From Crotophaga sulcirostris (Eukaryota; Chordata; Aves; Cuculiformes; Crotophagidae), in NCBI GenBank assembly GCA_013397455.1, contig VYZB01000024.1:645155-709154 (forward strand): a stretch of DNA of 64,000 bases, given 5' to 3'. The position numbers and the translations under genes are program-made. The notes under the pieces were generated by a model. It was not told the origin of the DNA. It did no database searches and worked only from the letters and a program-made list of their open reading frames with translations. Below, piece by piece: positions 11,451-24,200 of the stretch. Each line of letters opens with the position of its first letter. Position 1 is the first letter of the stretch.

Positions 11451-13976
11451 GGAGAAAATCTCAACAGAAGTACAAAATGCATATATAAAAAAAGGAAAAC
11501 TAAACTACTGAGTTTTCATCAGGAAAAATGCTTCTGAAGGTTACTTGATGCAAATAAGATACAGCTTTGTCACACGCAACTATTTTTTTTTTCACCATAA
11601 TGTTTTACTGTTAGAAGACCATGAAAACAGATAAGTTGTAAAACTTCTATTAAAAAAAAAGACATACCCAAAATTTCATTAAGACCTTGCTGATTTAGAT
11701 GGCTTGATGAAAAATCTTTTATGTATCTTCCCAAGATGTATGTTTCCTCTGAAGTCCAGATGTGAGAAGTGTGCGTATTGTCCAACATATAAAAATGTGA
11801 ATGATATTCTTGCACAACAATATCTTGGCAACCAGTGGGATATTATCCAGTTGCTTACCCATTACCCTTTATAAACACTGCAGGAAATTCCAGGTTTTTT
11901 TCCCCTGGTTCACCTAGAAATTTAATTTTGTATCTGAATCCTATAATCATCTTATCGTTCTTTATTTGCAAATGTTTCAAATTGGGGGGGAAAAAAGCAT
12001 AATCGGAGATTTGTGTTTCCAAGGGCACCTTTTTCTGTTCCAGACCTGTAATTGTTCATCATTCCTAATTACAGATTGTAAATTATATGAGTAACTGCCT
12101 ATTTTATTCAAAAAACCACATGTTCTGTTAACTGAAATGTTCAGTTTTGGGAATGTAACCCTAAATCTATAAATGAATGTTAATTTTGCATACTGAATAA
12201 CTTCTTGTCTTATTGAGCTATTGAGTGTCCTCACAAAATATTAATGTCTATACTGAAGCGTTTAGTTGAGTGTGAGACATCCTCTATGGCCTGTGTGGAA
12301 GATTTGGGAGATATGTTACTTGAAAGAGGTGTACCTTAAATTCTCATGTTTTGAGCTGTATACAGGAACCAGAGAAGTTATTTTCTAAAGCTTCATCTAA
12401 CATTGCAACAGTTTGAAATTTCTGATCGCTCTTCAGATCAACAAGATATAGGTTTAAAAAAAATCCCTTTCAGAGCAACAAGATTACCCTAAAAATTTGC
12501 TTTAGGTTTAGAGCTGTAGCTTTCCCTTTGATCTGTTCTAAGTATCTTAGGCTCAGTATATAAGGGAACACAGATGCCGTCTGAATATTTTTGAAGTTAA
12601 ATACTTAGTGGATTAGGAAATGAACCAAGTTGTGGCACCAAAATTAACAGCATAATGTATATTTAAATAAACTGTGAGCTAAATTCAACAGGGAGAGACA
12701 ACATTTATCGAATTGCTTTTTTGTTAGATTGGACAAGTTTAGAAAAATGAAACATCACACAATTCTCATCAAGGGGTAGTGAGAGAAAAGGCACTTTTCT
12801 TTCCCAGGAAAGTAGCTGTTAATTATTGTACCTCTTTTTAGTATGTTTATAAAGCTTACTCTTGGCAAATCTAAGCTCTTTGAGCTGACCTGAAGTTGTG
12901 CAATTGCCAAGATTAATCTAATAATTACTGCCAGAAGAGTTTATCTCACTTTATTAGCTTGAGTGTGGAGTTGCACTACAGTGGCTGCATGGACATTTTT
13001 TGGCTCACAAAAAATTCAGATAAGGTAGTGGTCCCCTTGGTGCGCAGTAATGTCAGATGTTCTACTTTGGTGGCATGCTTATTCACCAAGAAACATTTAA
13101 AATCTCTGAAATAACATGTGCTGCAGGAAAACAAAATCAGCTTTCATTGCTGGCATTCTTGAATGCTGTGTTTACATGATTGTAATGCTAAAATAAACAA
13201 AATGTATTGAACGCATAAAAGCATAAGAGGACATGATCCTAACAGTAACCTCCCCTTTTCGAGGGCTTAGGATGGGTTTACAAGTAACAGTGAGAGGGGA
13301 GCTATTGGGGTGGGGGGTTGTGAAATTAAGTGAGCCTCTTCCTGGGACAGTGCTGCTCCAGCACTGAGCACCAGTTTCGTGGACATTGGAGAGGTACCTA
13401 CCATGTACAGGAGGTGCTGGACACCATCCTACATGAGGGAGCCAACCACGGGGCTGGGGATACAACACAAAAGCCCTCGTTGACTTCTCATGACTGCTGA
13501 TCAAGTAATGCTGCCTGAATACTTGGTTGTAAGAAGTGAAAGTGAAACCTGGTGTGACCCTTTAATGTATATGCAAATATGGCTCACACAAACACAGAGT
13601 ACCAGGCTTTCTGAATATCCTCCCTTCTTGAAAATTTACAGTATTAGTTAAACTGTATTGATTATGTCTTTCTAACATATGAATATAATTCATTAGTTGT
13701 ATGCTTTGACACTGCCCAGCCTTTAGGAAAACAAGATCAGATGTGGTTGTCAAAGTTTTGACTGGATCATAAGGAAAAACATCACAATTAGCTGAACGAC
13801 AGATAATTCTTGCCTGGAAGTTGTCACTCAGATTTCCGTATCTAACATTGTCATATGAGATTGATAGAATGGGTTTAAGTAATAAATGTTATAAAGATAT
13901 TGCTATAATTGTACTAGTAAAGGGTGCTGATTTATCTATAAAATAAATACATTAACTTAATGGTGAAAAATAAAAG
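11451..13976. other. Single-copy DNA, nothing recognised
   Basis: AT-rich with homopolymer runs, for example T from 11582, A from 11652 and G at 11984-11990. A 110-codon minus-strand open frame at 13172-13504 has no recognisable motif. Confidence 0.6.
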
Positions 13977-14018
13977 AAATTAATTATGATTGTTTAAAAT
14001 TAATTATGATTATTTTAA
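13977..14018. repeat. Two-copy ~21 bp AT-rich tandem repeat
   Basis: The unit 'aaattaattatgattgttta' is followed by 'aaattaattatgattatttt'. The second unit ends within a few bases of the 5' truncation point of the CR1 at 14021. Confidence 0.85.
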
Positions 14019-14020
14019 TT

Positions 14021-14177
14021 TGGTTGCCCAGAGAAGTCATGGATGCCCCATCCCTGGAGGTCTTCAAGACCAGGTTGGATGGAGCTTTAAGCAACCTGAT
14101 CTAGCAGAAGGCAGGGGGGTTGGAACTGGATGATGTTTAAGGTCCCTTCCAATTCAAACCATTGTATGATTCTGTGT
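14021..14177 (+). mobile_element. CR1 LINE 3' end, best preserved copy
   Basis: Contains in order 'ggttgcccagagaagtcatg', 'gatgccccatccctggaggt', 'cttcaagaccaggttggatg', 'gcaggggggttggaactgga', 'ggtcccttccaattcaaacc' and the tail octamers ATTGTATG and ATTCTGTG. This is the diagnostic 3' end of chicken-type CR1. The copy is 5'-truncated at about 14021, leaving ~157 bp of an element of about 4.5 kb. TAATT occurs on both flanks (14016-14020 and 14179-14183) and may be a short target duplication, though AT-rich flanks make that uncertain. It has no coding capacity. Confidence 0.96.
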
Positions 14178-15454
14178 GTAATTCATGTGATCTTCTTTGC
14201 TTTCTTTAATGCTGAGAACTCCAGAATGATATAATGAATCTCACAATTAAATCAGCCCAGAAAATAATGGCAGAATTTTATCTGGCTTTAGCTTAGAATT
14301 GTTTCATTTTTGAAACCTCAAGGCTACCACCAGTGAGGAAATAATACAATATGTAGCATTCTGCCATTATTTGCTATGGCCTGTATCTCAGACAGCCAAA
14401 CGTCCATGTTCATGTGTCTGTAATGCTGAAATGTCACCTTAGATGCATTTTTCTTCTGCCTTATGTCCCTTGAATAATAAAAATATTGATATTAATATAC
14501 TGGCATCAGTAAAAGTGCTGTCCCTTTCAACTGACTAAAATGAGTCACCAGCTTTTCTTTCGTACACTGGATGTGTTACTAAAGCTCTAGAGATTGGTTT
14601 ATATGATGAATTATTTGTCATTAAATGAAAATAAATCTTCCTAGAAATACCTTCCATTCTCTTGTTCATGTTGACAAATAATATGACACAAATGATGGAT
14701 AATATGGGTACCTATCAGATTTTGATGATGTAGTTGTATCTTATCTTTGGAGTTTGTAGGGTAATTATATCCTGTATTCAGATCAGGTTTTACTGTCTCC
14801 TGAATATCCGCGCCTGCCTGGATTCAGTCCCTGAAGTATAAGAGGAGAGTCAAGAATTTCTGGCAACTTAAGCAAAGACCTAAACTTCATAGTAAAATTG
14901 CATCTGGCTTTACCAAAGACATAGGAGGTAAAGACCTGAGCTCCTGTGGGTAGGATAGCCACTTTGTGGATGAAAATTGCAGTAGGGCAGTACTGTTCTC
15001 AGAGGAATAAATGCTGAGGTGTGGATATAGGTGCCCCACAGCTTCCAGGCATTTTCCAGAGTGAATAGAGCTTCACTGGCCATCCTTGTCTGGATTATAT
15101 TTATCTTTTTATAGTGAATTTCACTCAACGTTAAATGGTGTCAGAATGAGAGCACTGAGAAAAGTGTGTCCTTTAACAGTCAGAAATCATTGGCCAGATG
15201 GCAAGATACCCTTCCTATCAGCATGATACAGGAATCAGCAGAGAACAGATCTGTCTATAGCAGTGGTGGACAAACTAATGTCAAAGGTTTCCATTATGAT
15301 GATATAGTTGAGGTGTGGACAGAGATCCCTCAAGCCTGACCTTGATCCATCTGTTTCACCTGGATTGTACGAGAAATGGCCAGGACTCAATTTGAAGTTT
15401 AACTGGTTATCTAGAGATAAAGTGCAACAGAACATCAATTAATATTATTTATCT
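14178..15454. other. Single-copy DNA, nothing recognised
   Basis: No gene or known repeat. Open frames of about 70 codons on the minus strand around 14910-15438 show no motif. Confidence 0.6.
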
Positions 15455-15890
15455 TTAGGAAAGAGGAATAAAAAAATAAATCTTGTAAGGTACAGGCCAG
15501 AAAAAGTAGTTAAAGTATTAGAACAAACAATGAGGTGGACAGTCTGCAAGTTTTTAAAAGAGATTAATGCAGAAAGGCAGTATGGTTTCATAAAAATAAA
15601 TCACATCAAGCTAACTTGGTTTCTGCCTTTGATGAGATAATAAGCTTCATAGAAAAGAGGAATAAAGGGGACGTATCTTTTGACTTCAGTAAAGCATTTG
15701 ACATTACTTCACATCAGAAAAAAAGCAGTGTGGTTAATGCTTTTGAAATTGTTAGACGGATGGCTGACTAACCACAATTGAAGAGTAATTATTAATGCAG
15801 CTCAGGCAAACTGCAAAGTGCACTCACATCATAGAAGGACTGGTGCTTTATTTGGGATCAAACATATACAAATATTCACCATATCCCTGC
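15455..15890 (+). mobile_element. Ancient CR1-group LINE ORF2 (reverse transcriptase) fragment
   Basis: Translation in shifting frames follows the CR1 reverse transcriptase. QYGFIK lies around 15580-15598. After a one-base frameshift come KSHQANLVSAFDEIISF and, further on, DFSKAFDITSHQ, with the DFSKAFD codons at 15682-15702. Weaker similarity continues through the part following the catalytic region, to about 15890 ('ggactggtgctttatttggg', compare the usual 'ctaggrccacttctattya'). Upstream, 15481-15560 resembles the segment 'taccggcccatcagc...ggaaagtattagaaca'. Frameshifts, stop codons and the level of decay mark a much older insertion than the CR1 tails elsewhere in the window. The DFSKAFD motif is shared across the CR1/L3 group, so the exact subfamily is open. 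Confidence 0.85.
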
Positions 15891-18800
15891 AAAAATGGCT
15901 GTGGAATGTGCTAGTACTGACCAGAGATTTTATGTCTCGCTGTACATCCAGTCCAGCCTGTTCAGCAGCATGCTGCTCAGCATGGCTGAATATAGCAGAG
16001 ACCATGGAGGGCAGATTAGTGAGAAAGAACTAATTAATTACTGACATAATTACTAACTAATCTTTCCTAAATTGCAGGAGAGTATGGTACAAATTACTAT
16101 GGCTTCCCATGCAGCAGTCCTAAATCAGTCTTCTGGTGTATCTATCAACTCATTTTAATCTGCTCTTCTGCCTTACCCGTTATCTCCAACCCATCATGAG
16201 CTCCCGTGAGTTCCTCTCCTTTTCTTGCTCTGTCACCATATGTTGTACATGCCTTCCTAATCCTTCACTAACCTACCATATTCTTCTGTCTTGACTTTGC
16301 ACTTAGGTTCCCTAAAATTCTTCTGTCCCATGAATTCATGCCATCAGTGCTTTGTGAACCTCCCTGCTGCTCCGCTGTTCCCGTATGCTCTCACCTTTCC
16401 AGCTGCCTTTCGCATCATCATCTCTGGCACTCCTGAACCTCCTTCAGGGGTTCCAGTCCCCATGCAGCTCCAGGAAGCCTCAGAAGTCAGCTCCACCACC
16501 AAACACTGCAATGCTTCAGATTAGAGAAGCAGACAGATGTGCTATTCTGCTTGTGCACTCCCAGTATCTCTAATCTGAGGGTGGTCTATGGCTTGGAAAA
16601 TACTTTAGCCAACAAAGTAAATAGAAAAACAAAATATGTATTTTGTTTGCTATATTATGTTATATTTCTGAGGATGTCACAGGGTACAGACCTGCTTCCC
16701 ACATGACTGAGGCATAGGTTAATGCCATGCACCTTCCAGTAATGTTTCTTTTATCTGTCCATGTAATAATTTTAGATTATGATCCTCACTTTTAATCCTC
16801 ACAAGACTTTAAGACCAGGAAAGTTGTTCCTCTAATACCCCATCTATTTTCACCTTAAGGCAGTCTGCCATTTTTTCTCATAGTTATAATATCTCCACTG
16901 CCCCTCATAAAACATCTCAGTCAATTAAAGGGTAGGAAGATTTTATCCTCATCAACAGTTACTTTTCCCTAGACCAACACGTAACAGAGTCAAACAGCAA
17001 AGGTCAGCAAACCTCACTTTATTGTTCATTTTTATACGATGTATTATAGTTTAAAATTTTTCCTCAATAATACAGCACTGCAATATTGTTTTACTTTTTG
17101 TATTCTCCTTCATCTCTTGTTACTTCCTGCATCTCAGCTGTAAATTAATTAAAATGACTATATACTGTGATATAATTTTGTACTTTTTCCCCCTAAGGAG
17201 TCTCTTTCATGCCATTTCTCTCCTGAAGATACACAATTTACATGCTTATGTTAGAGCATTTGATTTTGATTGAAATGACTGATTCACATGTATTCCAAGG
17301 TAGATAGCTTAAAGCTTGAGTTGAAGATGAACGCTGAAAAGTCAACTTTAATTAAATCCTCTGTACCTTTACTCATGTGGCGATATCAGCAATGCGTGCA
17401 GGAATGATGTGATGCTCAGCAGATACACGAAATAGTTGTTGTGCAACTGTGAAGGGGGCAAATAGTTTCTGCATGTCTGTGAACTGAACCCATCAGAGAT
17501 TAAGAGAAAAACACAATCTATATAATTAAGACAATCCTGTAGGCACAATACTTCTGTGGTACAGGAGCAAAAGTTAATTATATTCTGATGATATGTCAAA
17601 TGTGGACTCTGTGCTCTTGGTATCACTGAAAGTTGAAGAGATATTTGGCTCTTCAATCAGATTTGAGAAGAATGTGGTTTTGAATGTATTAGAAAATAAA
17701 AGCCTGTCAATGTTCTTTTAAAACATTGCCGTATCATCAACAGCATAAAGAAATTTATATGAAGAACTATTTAGTGGTTTCTATGTAAAGGTTATTTATA
17801 AGTATTTGCGGTACTCTTTGCAAATGTTTAATGTGTTTCATTGATTAATATGATTTCATTACTTTTTTACCAAGAAATTTCTTATCATTGAATGTTGATC
17901 CTTCTGCCTACAATACCATTGAGATTTAGCCCTCTGAAAAGGATTTATGAAATTATATTAAATTATAGAACTTGATCTGGGCATTAGCTAGTTTAAACAG
18001 AATTGAAAAGGGGCTAAAATTTCACATAGTATTACCTTGATTCATTTTATCTTATTTTTCCAGAACTTAAAGGCCTGTATTCTCTTGCCTGAAGCATGCA
18101 TCTTTTTTTCTGGTCTGTCTTAATTAATAAACTTTTACTGTATCATTCTATATAACAGTATCTTTACCAACCATTTGATAAAGCAGTTCATACAGCTCTT
18201 ATCATTTTTTTATCCTCTGTTGATGAAGTCTTAACCACATAAGGAAATCTTTTTACGGGTAAATGCTTAATATTCCACCAACTGTGCTGGCATCATTCAA
18301 GAAAGGCTTTTGTTGCCTGAACCAAATTTAGCTTGCTAGATGAAGTACTAAAGTAAACAATTGCTTCCTGGTATATTGGTTGATTACCCCTTTGAGAATT
18401 TGTCACTTGTCAAAGTAGCTTGATTGGCAGACTGAATATTAGAACAGCACTAAAACACCCTGTATCTGAAGTTTCATAAAGCTCGCATATCCAACTGTCA
18501 TATACCAAAGTAGCGATTTATGGTTTTGCTTTGTGCTTAGGATCATATTATTGATTTATGTTCAATTTCTTACTGACTGTCTATCAGCAATAAAACATGG
18601 GAATTCTAATGTAGTGAAAACTGCATTTTAAAAGTTTCTTGAAAGTTTAATTTACCTTAACTCAAATGCATTTATTGGAAATTCTGGGAATGCTCAGACC
18701 TTGTAAATAGATTGAACTGTCATTCATGTGGTAGCTGCAGTTGAGCTTCACATTTTCTGCCTGCAAGCAAGTAGCCACTGCCATGAACAACATTATTTTG

Positions 18801-19494
18801 TGAGAACATCATCATTTCAGTATTATCAAGGCAAATGTATTATTAATTATATTGCATATTAAAATATTTATTAAGCGAATATGTAATTTCAAAGATGCAA
18901 GATAAAAGTGACAAAATCTATTGTAACAAGATAAATAAGGACATGGAAACTTAGATAAATTAGGTTATTACTCAGATTAATGCAATCAATTTGATAATAT
19001 CTGCTTGGTACGCTCTGGTGAGAGAAAGGCTAACTGTTAAGGTTCCTTTCAAAATAGACCATAGATGACTGTTTCCATTAGGAAAGTCCTGAAAAAATTC
19101 ATTTCAGTTGTTATAATTGACTTTAAACCATTAGTCCTTATGTATTGCTTTTGCATGTAGCAACTAAGTAAACCATCCTAAGAGAGACAGAGGAAGAAAT
19201 TAGTCCGTGCTTGATCTCAGAGAAAGCAGAAATGGTCAAATTTCTGATCTTTTTCTGAAATTCATTTGTCTGAGTTAAGATATTGTCAGACTATATCCCT
19301 GTGAACTGGTGCTCGCTCTTTGTTCAAAATGAGAAGTGAATTAGGGGCAGGACTTCTAATCTGAGTAACGCATCTAGGGGAGTTTAGAGAAGATCAAGAG
19401 TTGAAGCTGACTGAAATTCCCTCTGACTCATCCTGGGCTATTGGAAGTGTTTCACAAATGTGGTTTTTAAATAAAGGTGTGACTAAACAGAATT
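15891..19494. other. Single-copy DNA, nothing recognised
   Basis: AT-rich, pyrimidine-rich between 16140 and 16480. A small inverted repeat (tcagattagaga at about 16517-16528, its complement at about 16566-16577) is present. No gene seen. The 95-codon minus-strand open frame at 17369-17656 has no motif. Confidence 0.6.
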
Positions 19495-21245
19495 TGTTGT
19501 CAAGATCACCCGATTACTTACTACATGAAGGAAACACAAAGAGGGAGAGTTGGGTTAGAATCGATATAGAATGATTCACACGGGGACTGGGGATGCAAAA
19601 AGGTGAAGTGTTGAGTGAGGGGGTTCAGAATGGACCGTCTTGCTTTCTAAACTCCTTCTCGGAGAGGAGCCTAGGTGTGGCTGAAACCCATCCTAGTCCC
19701 AGACTTGATCGACGGTTAATGTCTAAGAGATACAACGGGTAAGGATTATATGAGTTTATAGCTAAAGATTGTATATGCACACCCAATCTGCTATGTCACT
19801 TAACTGAGATTTCAAAATTTTATCACGCTTATCCCCAATTCACTCACCTGCTATTCAGGTGTGTGGCATTTGCTCCAGAGTTCAAACTTGAGGTTTCATG
19901 AAGCAGACTCTCATGCACTGGATTTCACAAATTTTAAGTAGAGCAGTACAGCAGCATGGTCAGCTCTGGAGAGAGAGCTGACAGAAACACAGAAATCCCT
20001 GGGTAATTATACCCTTACAGACAATTTACCTGCCCCTCACATGATGGCTCATTCCAGTAGTAATATTTCGGTCTGGGATTTTCCTGTTCCTCATTGGATT
20101 CCTTCACTGCCTTTCAGAAGATCCTTATCTTGTCTCAGTTGCAACTGTTGTTGATGGTCTGTATCCTTGAAGCCTTTGCATCTTCTGATTTTTGTTGACT
20201 CTGGAGGCCCTATTTTGCCTAAGTAGGTTGAACATGTTGGGAAAGTTTTAAGTGGAAATTTACAGCTTGTGTTCTAGCGCTTCAGAGCAAATCTGGCTAC
20301 TGATGCTAAGAAAGCTAAGCAAACAGCATAATAAATCACAAAATATTATCACTCTAAATGATTTATTCTGTTTAAGACATTATTATTTAGGATAAGTGAC
20401 TAATCTCTGCTAAATAGAAGAGTTGCCTGGCCTGCAGTCAAGCTGCCATCCAGGACAGATTCAAATGGAGCTCACCAGCAATCTGGCATTGGTCAAAGGT
20501 CTCGTTGCTTTGAGAAGCACCCTTGAGAGACATCCCAGTGCTAGGGGAGATCACTGCCATGCAGCCATGCTGCCCAGTAGGGAGAGCTCAGAGAAGACTT
20601 ACTTAGACTGTCATATTTATGGGATAAAAGTGGTTGGCTCATAGTCAAATTGCATACAATAGGAGAGGTGTGCTTCAGATTATTGGTATTCACTGTGTAT
20701 CTCTGCTTCTCATGGGCTTCCTGGAGGAGATTTTGGCCTGGCTGTGGCTCAGGCCTTTGCCTTCTCTGGAGCCTGAACCAAACTGCTGGTGGTTTGGTTA
20801 AGCGCAGGTCGAGTGCATTCGTCACGAAGAGGCACAAACTGAAGTAGGAACAGGTTGGCCACCCGCAACACCAAAAATGTATCGCAACCTTAGTGTCTGA
20901 GACCGCACACGAATACTAATGGCAGGGAGAGGGAAATTTGAGCATGCTGAAGGGGAAATCTGGCCAGGGACTAGGCCAGGCAGTGTCATGCCAGGTCCTG
21001 GCTAGAGAGAAGACAGAGGTGGTGGAGTGTGCGGCAGATGGACTCGCTCAAGAGAGACCTGGGTTTGCTGGCCATGGATCTCAGTTTGTGGGACAAGAAC
21101 CATCAGTTTAAATACCTTCTTACAGTGCCTTCTCCTTACCCTAGTATCTCCTCTACTCACTTATCCTGAGCCTTCCTTCCTGCCCAGGACTTTTCTTCTC
21201 TTGCTCCTTCCTCTGCTTTAGGCATGGCAGAGTAAGGACTGTCGA
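19495..21245. other. CpG-enriched block, possibly endogenous-retrovirus/LTR derived
   Basis: Two pockets retain many CpG dinucleotides in otherwise CpG-poor DNA: about nine between 19500 and 19840, and about ten between 20800 and 21050. On the minus strand, 20880-21120 has LTR-like order: a TATA-like 'ggtatttaaactgatgg', then about 240 bp ending 'ggttgcgataca', then after TTTT a 'tggtgttgcgggtggcc' string shaped like a tRNA primer-binding site. I could not match that string to a specific tRNA. No gag, pol or env reading frame or motif is visible; the longest frame (20541-20837, minus) is 98 codons and unrecognised. Boundaries are approximate, and the two pockets may not belong to one element. 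An alternative is an unrelated CpG-retaining single-copy sequence. Confidence 0.3.
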
Positions 21246-24200
21246 CCACTTGGGAAGTCTGATTTTATATCTATTGTGCTACTTTTCCCTACTCTGGCCT
21301 AAGGAGCACAGTGAGATTTCAGTAATTATGGATGATTGGCAAATAAGACTGAGGGGGCTTTTAAATGAGAGTATCTAGGATTACAGGTTGAAAAAGACAA
21401 GATAAAATTGGATCCTGATCTCCAGAAACTTTAAAAATATTCATTGTAACCATCACTGGCAAGGGTTTGAGCCTGTTCTTCTGTCTCAGTAGCAGAGCAA
21501 TGGGAAAAACATTCTGTGGAGCATTTAGATTTTTTCCTTTTCACATACGACTACATTAATTTTATATTTTAGTCTGATTTGCTTCAGTGCTTCTTAATGC
21601 CTTCTTACACAGCGTGACCTGTACTGAGGAGAGAAGTTGATCTTTTCCTGTGATTATAAACTACATTCTGTAGCATCCTTTTCACACTATTCAATTCTGG
21701 CTGGTGACTGGTGCTTTTCTGTCTTAGTCCCAGTACCTGTAACATCATTTATTTTTACAACTTTTTTTTTTTTTCCACAGAATGATGTATGTGGATGATT
21801 TTGTTTCGATACGAAGTCAGAACACTGCAGTCTCTGTTCAACCACCAAGTAGCTTTCTGCCATTTATTTGAAGAACTGAAAGTTGCTGAATGCAGATGTA
21901 TTTGTTTGAAATATATTTGCTGTCTGTACATATAGTTAAAAAAATCTGGTGCCTTTGCAACTGTAATTTTTTATTTCAGCCCAGTAATTCATTTCTAGGT
22001 GCATGTGTTTTGATCACAGCCAGAAATGGACCAATTTTCATTTAATCTCTCTTCTAACCATACTTTATTTTGGCCTGGACTAAATCAATTTTCTATAGGT
22101 TTCCCTTAAGCCATGCAAAAAGGAGACCCTTGCTTCCTGCTTCTAGGTTCTGTGCTATACCTTGTGGCACAGAGACAAGAAAAACTTTAAAATTATGACT
22201 ATAGTCAAAATTGTGAAAATGAGGAATTGGGGGTAAAAGCCACTTTTTTATCTATTCATGAGAACTGCAGTGTGTGGTCCAGTTTCCATATATTGGGAAA
22301 GAAGGTGGAAATACATAATCTTATAACTTACCTGCCGCTTTGACTCACAAGCATTTCCAGTCCTCATTTCCAAGAAAACTTTTTCTGGCCATTTATTCTC
22401 TTGATAGAACACAGCCACAATTGGAGAAAAAGTGCAGGAAATGAAAACATCACATCATAGAGGTTTAAGAACCAAGTCAAACCACGCAAGGGCAGATCTT
22501 GCTTAAGGCTACCTTTAGGTCTGTCTGTGAAGATGAGTCCTATTTTCCAACTGATCATTATTTTCCTTTGGGATTTAAGGGTCTAACCTAACTTTGCACA
22601 GCTATACAGTGTCTATATTAGCAGGAAATAAAATCAATGGGAATGGATAGGTAGAGTAAAATAATTGATACTAAGGACACGATGTCCACGCTTCACATAT
22701 TTCAGTAATTTTATAGCAGAAACACCATAGTCTGGTCCAGTAGGCGAGTGTTTATCCACTACAGGTTGGTGTACAATGCAGACACTCCTGGAGTGTGTCT
22801 TTGGGTCCATGTACTTTAAGTTTATAATGTGAACCAAAGCTCATTAAATGACCAGGAAATTTCTTTCAAAAGTGCACTCCTGAGCTGAATGAACATACTA
22901 ATGCAGATGCACAGTGTGACATCTTCTACCAGGTTGTGAACCTCATAAAGTTTGAGGGCTAATAGCATCCCAGTATTTGGGTCTATAATATGGAAGAAAT
23001 TGAGAATATACCTTAAATCATGCCACCTCTTGGGTTTCGAGAGCACTTTAAAAGCTGTACAGTTTGTAAGATGTATTTTGTATTGTGCTATATTTTAAGT
23101 CCTCATCCATTTCTCCATGGGTGATTTTTAAGCAGGCAGGGTAATTATGCTAAAGTGCTAGTAGTATTTGAATCACACAGTAGACATTTTCATGTTTTTA
23201 TGCAAATATAGATCACTGCTTATCTCTATAATTTAGAAAACTGTTTTCTTTGCCAAAGTGGTTTGGAAATCTGTGACTCCTAATGGTACATTTTGTTTGT
23301 AATTTGCACTGGGCGTATATTGCATTTTCAAGCTAAAGAAAGGAGGCACAATGCTGAGGACCATCTGAAAAGCTGTTCATTTGTGTGTATATTCACATCA
23401 GAAGTGTACCCACCCTCTCTTCCCTGATAGGTGAAAGCATACAGCTCATTCCTCTTAACACAGGAACTAACACTATTATGGTTCTAGTATTTTCTTGTTT
23501 AGAGCACAAAAGTGCTATGTTTACAGTTAATCTGTCACTAACAGTTTATACCAAGTAGCTTTTGTTTCCAAAGATCTGTGTGAGCCAACTGGGAGACAAC
23601 TGCCTCTCTTCAGTTGCACCTCAGTCACTCTCACAGCCAATATTTGTATTTTCTTTTTTCACCCAGAAGAATTTTCACCTAAGAATTTTTCACCTTAAAT
23701 GTTTATGATGAATCATGTGATGATGTTCTTTCTTCTGAGAAGCCAGTAAACCCGAGTGTGAGGGACTGGAGTTTTGATTCTACACTGCACTCACTGTTTG
23801 TAAAGAGGGGTAAGATAAGGGATATGAAGCATCCTTTCAGTGGATGTGTTAGTTTCTTGGTATGACACTTGTCTGCTAATGCAAAGTCTTTTCAGCCCAT
23901 GTTGGTTTTAAGATTTCTCTTCTGGCTGATTCCAGTGTTGGATGAGTTTAAGAGATGTTTCCCTCTGCTTTCAGTGAGTTGGTAACATTATGGCATATTT
24001 CCTCCTCTTTCAGTCTAGAACACTTTAATGCCTGCAATGAGAATAAGAGTGAGAGGGTTTCTTTTCCGTGTTTCATATTTGATTATGGACATTTGCACGT
24101 GGGGTGCAGTGTGAGCTATGGTCTTTTATGTTTAAGACATGTTGTCTTTGATGAAAATGCATTCTGCCTTACACTCAAGATTCCTATGTTTCCTCACACT

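Noticed and set aside
21781..21800. YVDD string as a retroviral reverse-transcriptase catalytic motif
   Set aside because: The neighbouring residues and the 29-codon open length do not fit any reverse transcriptase. Four residues are not enough.
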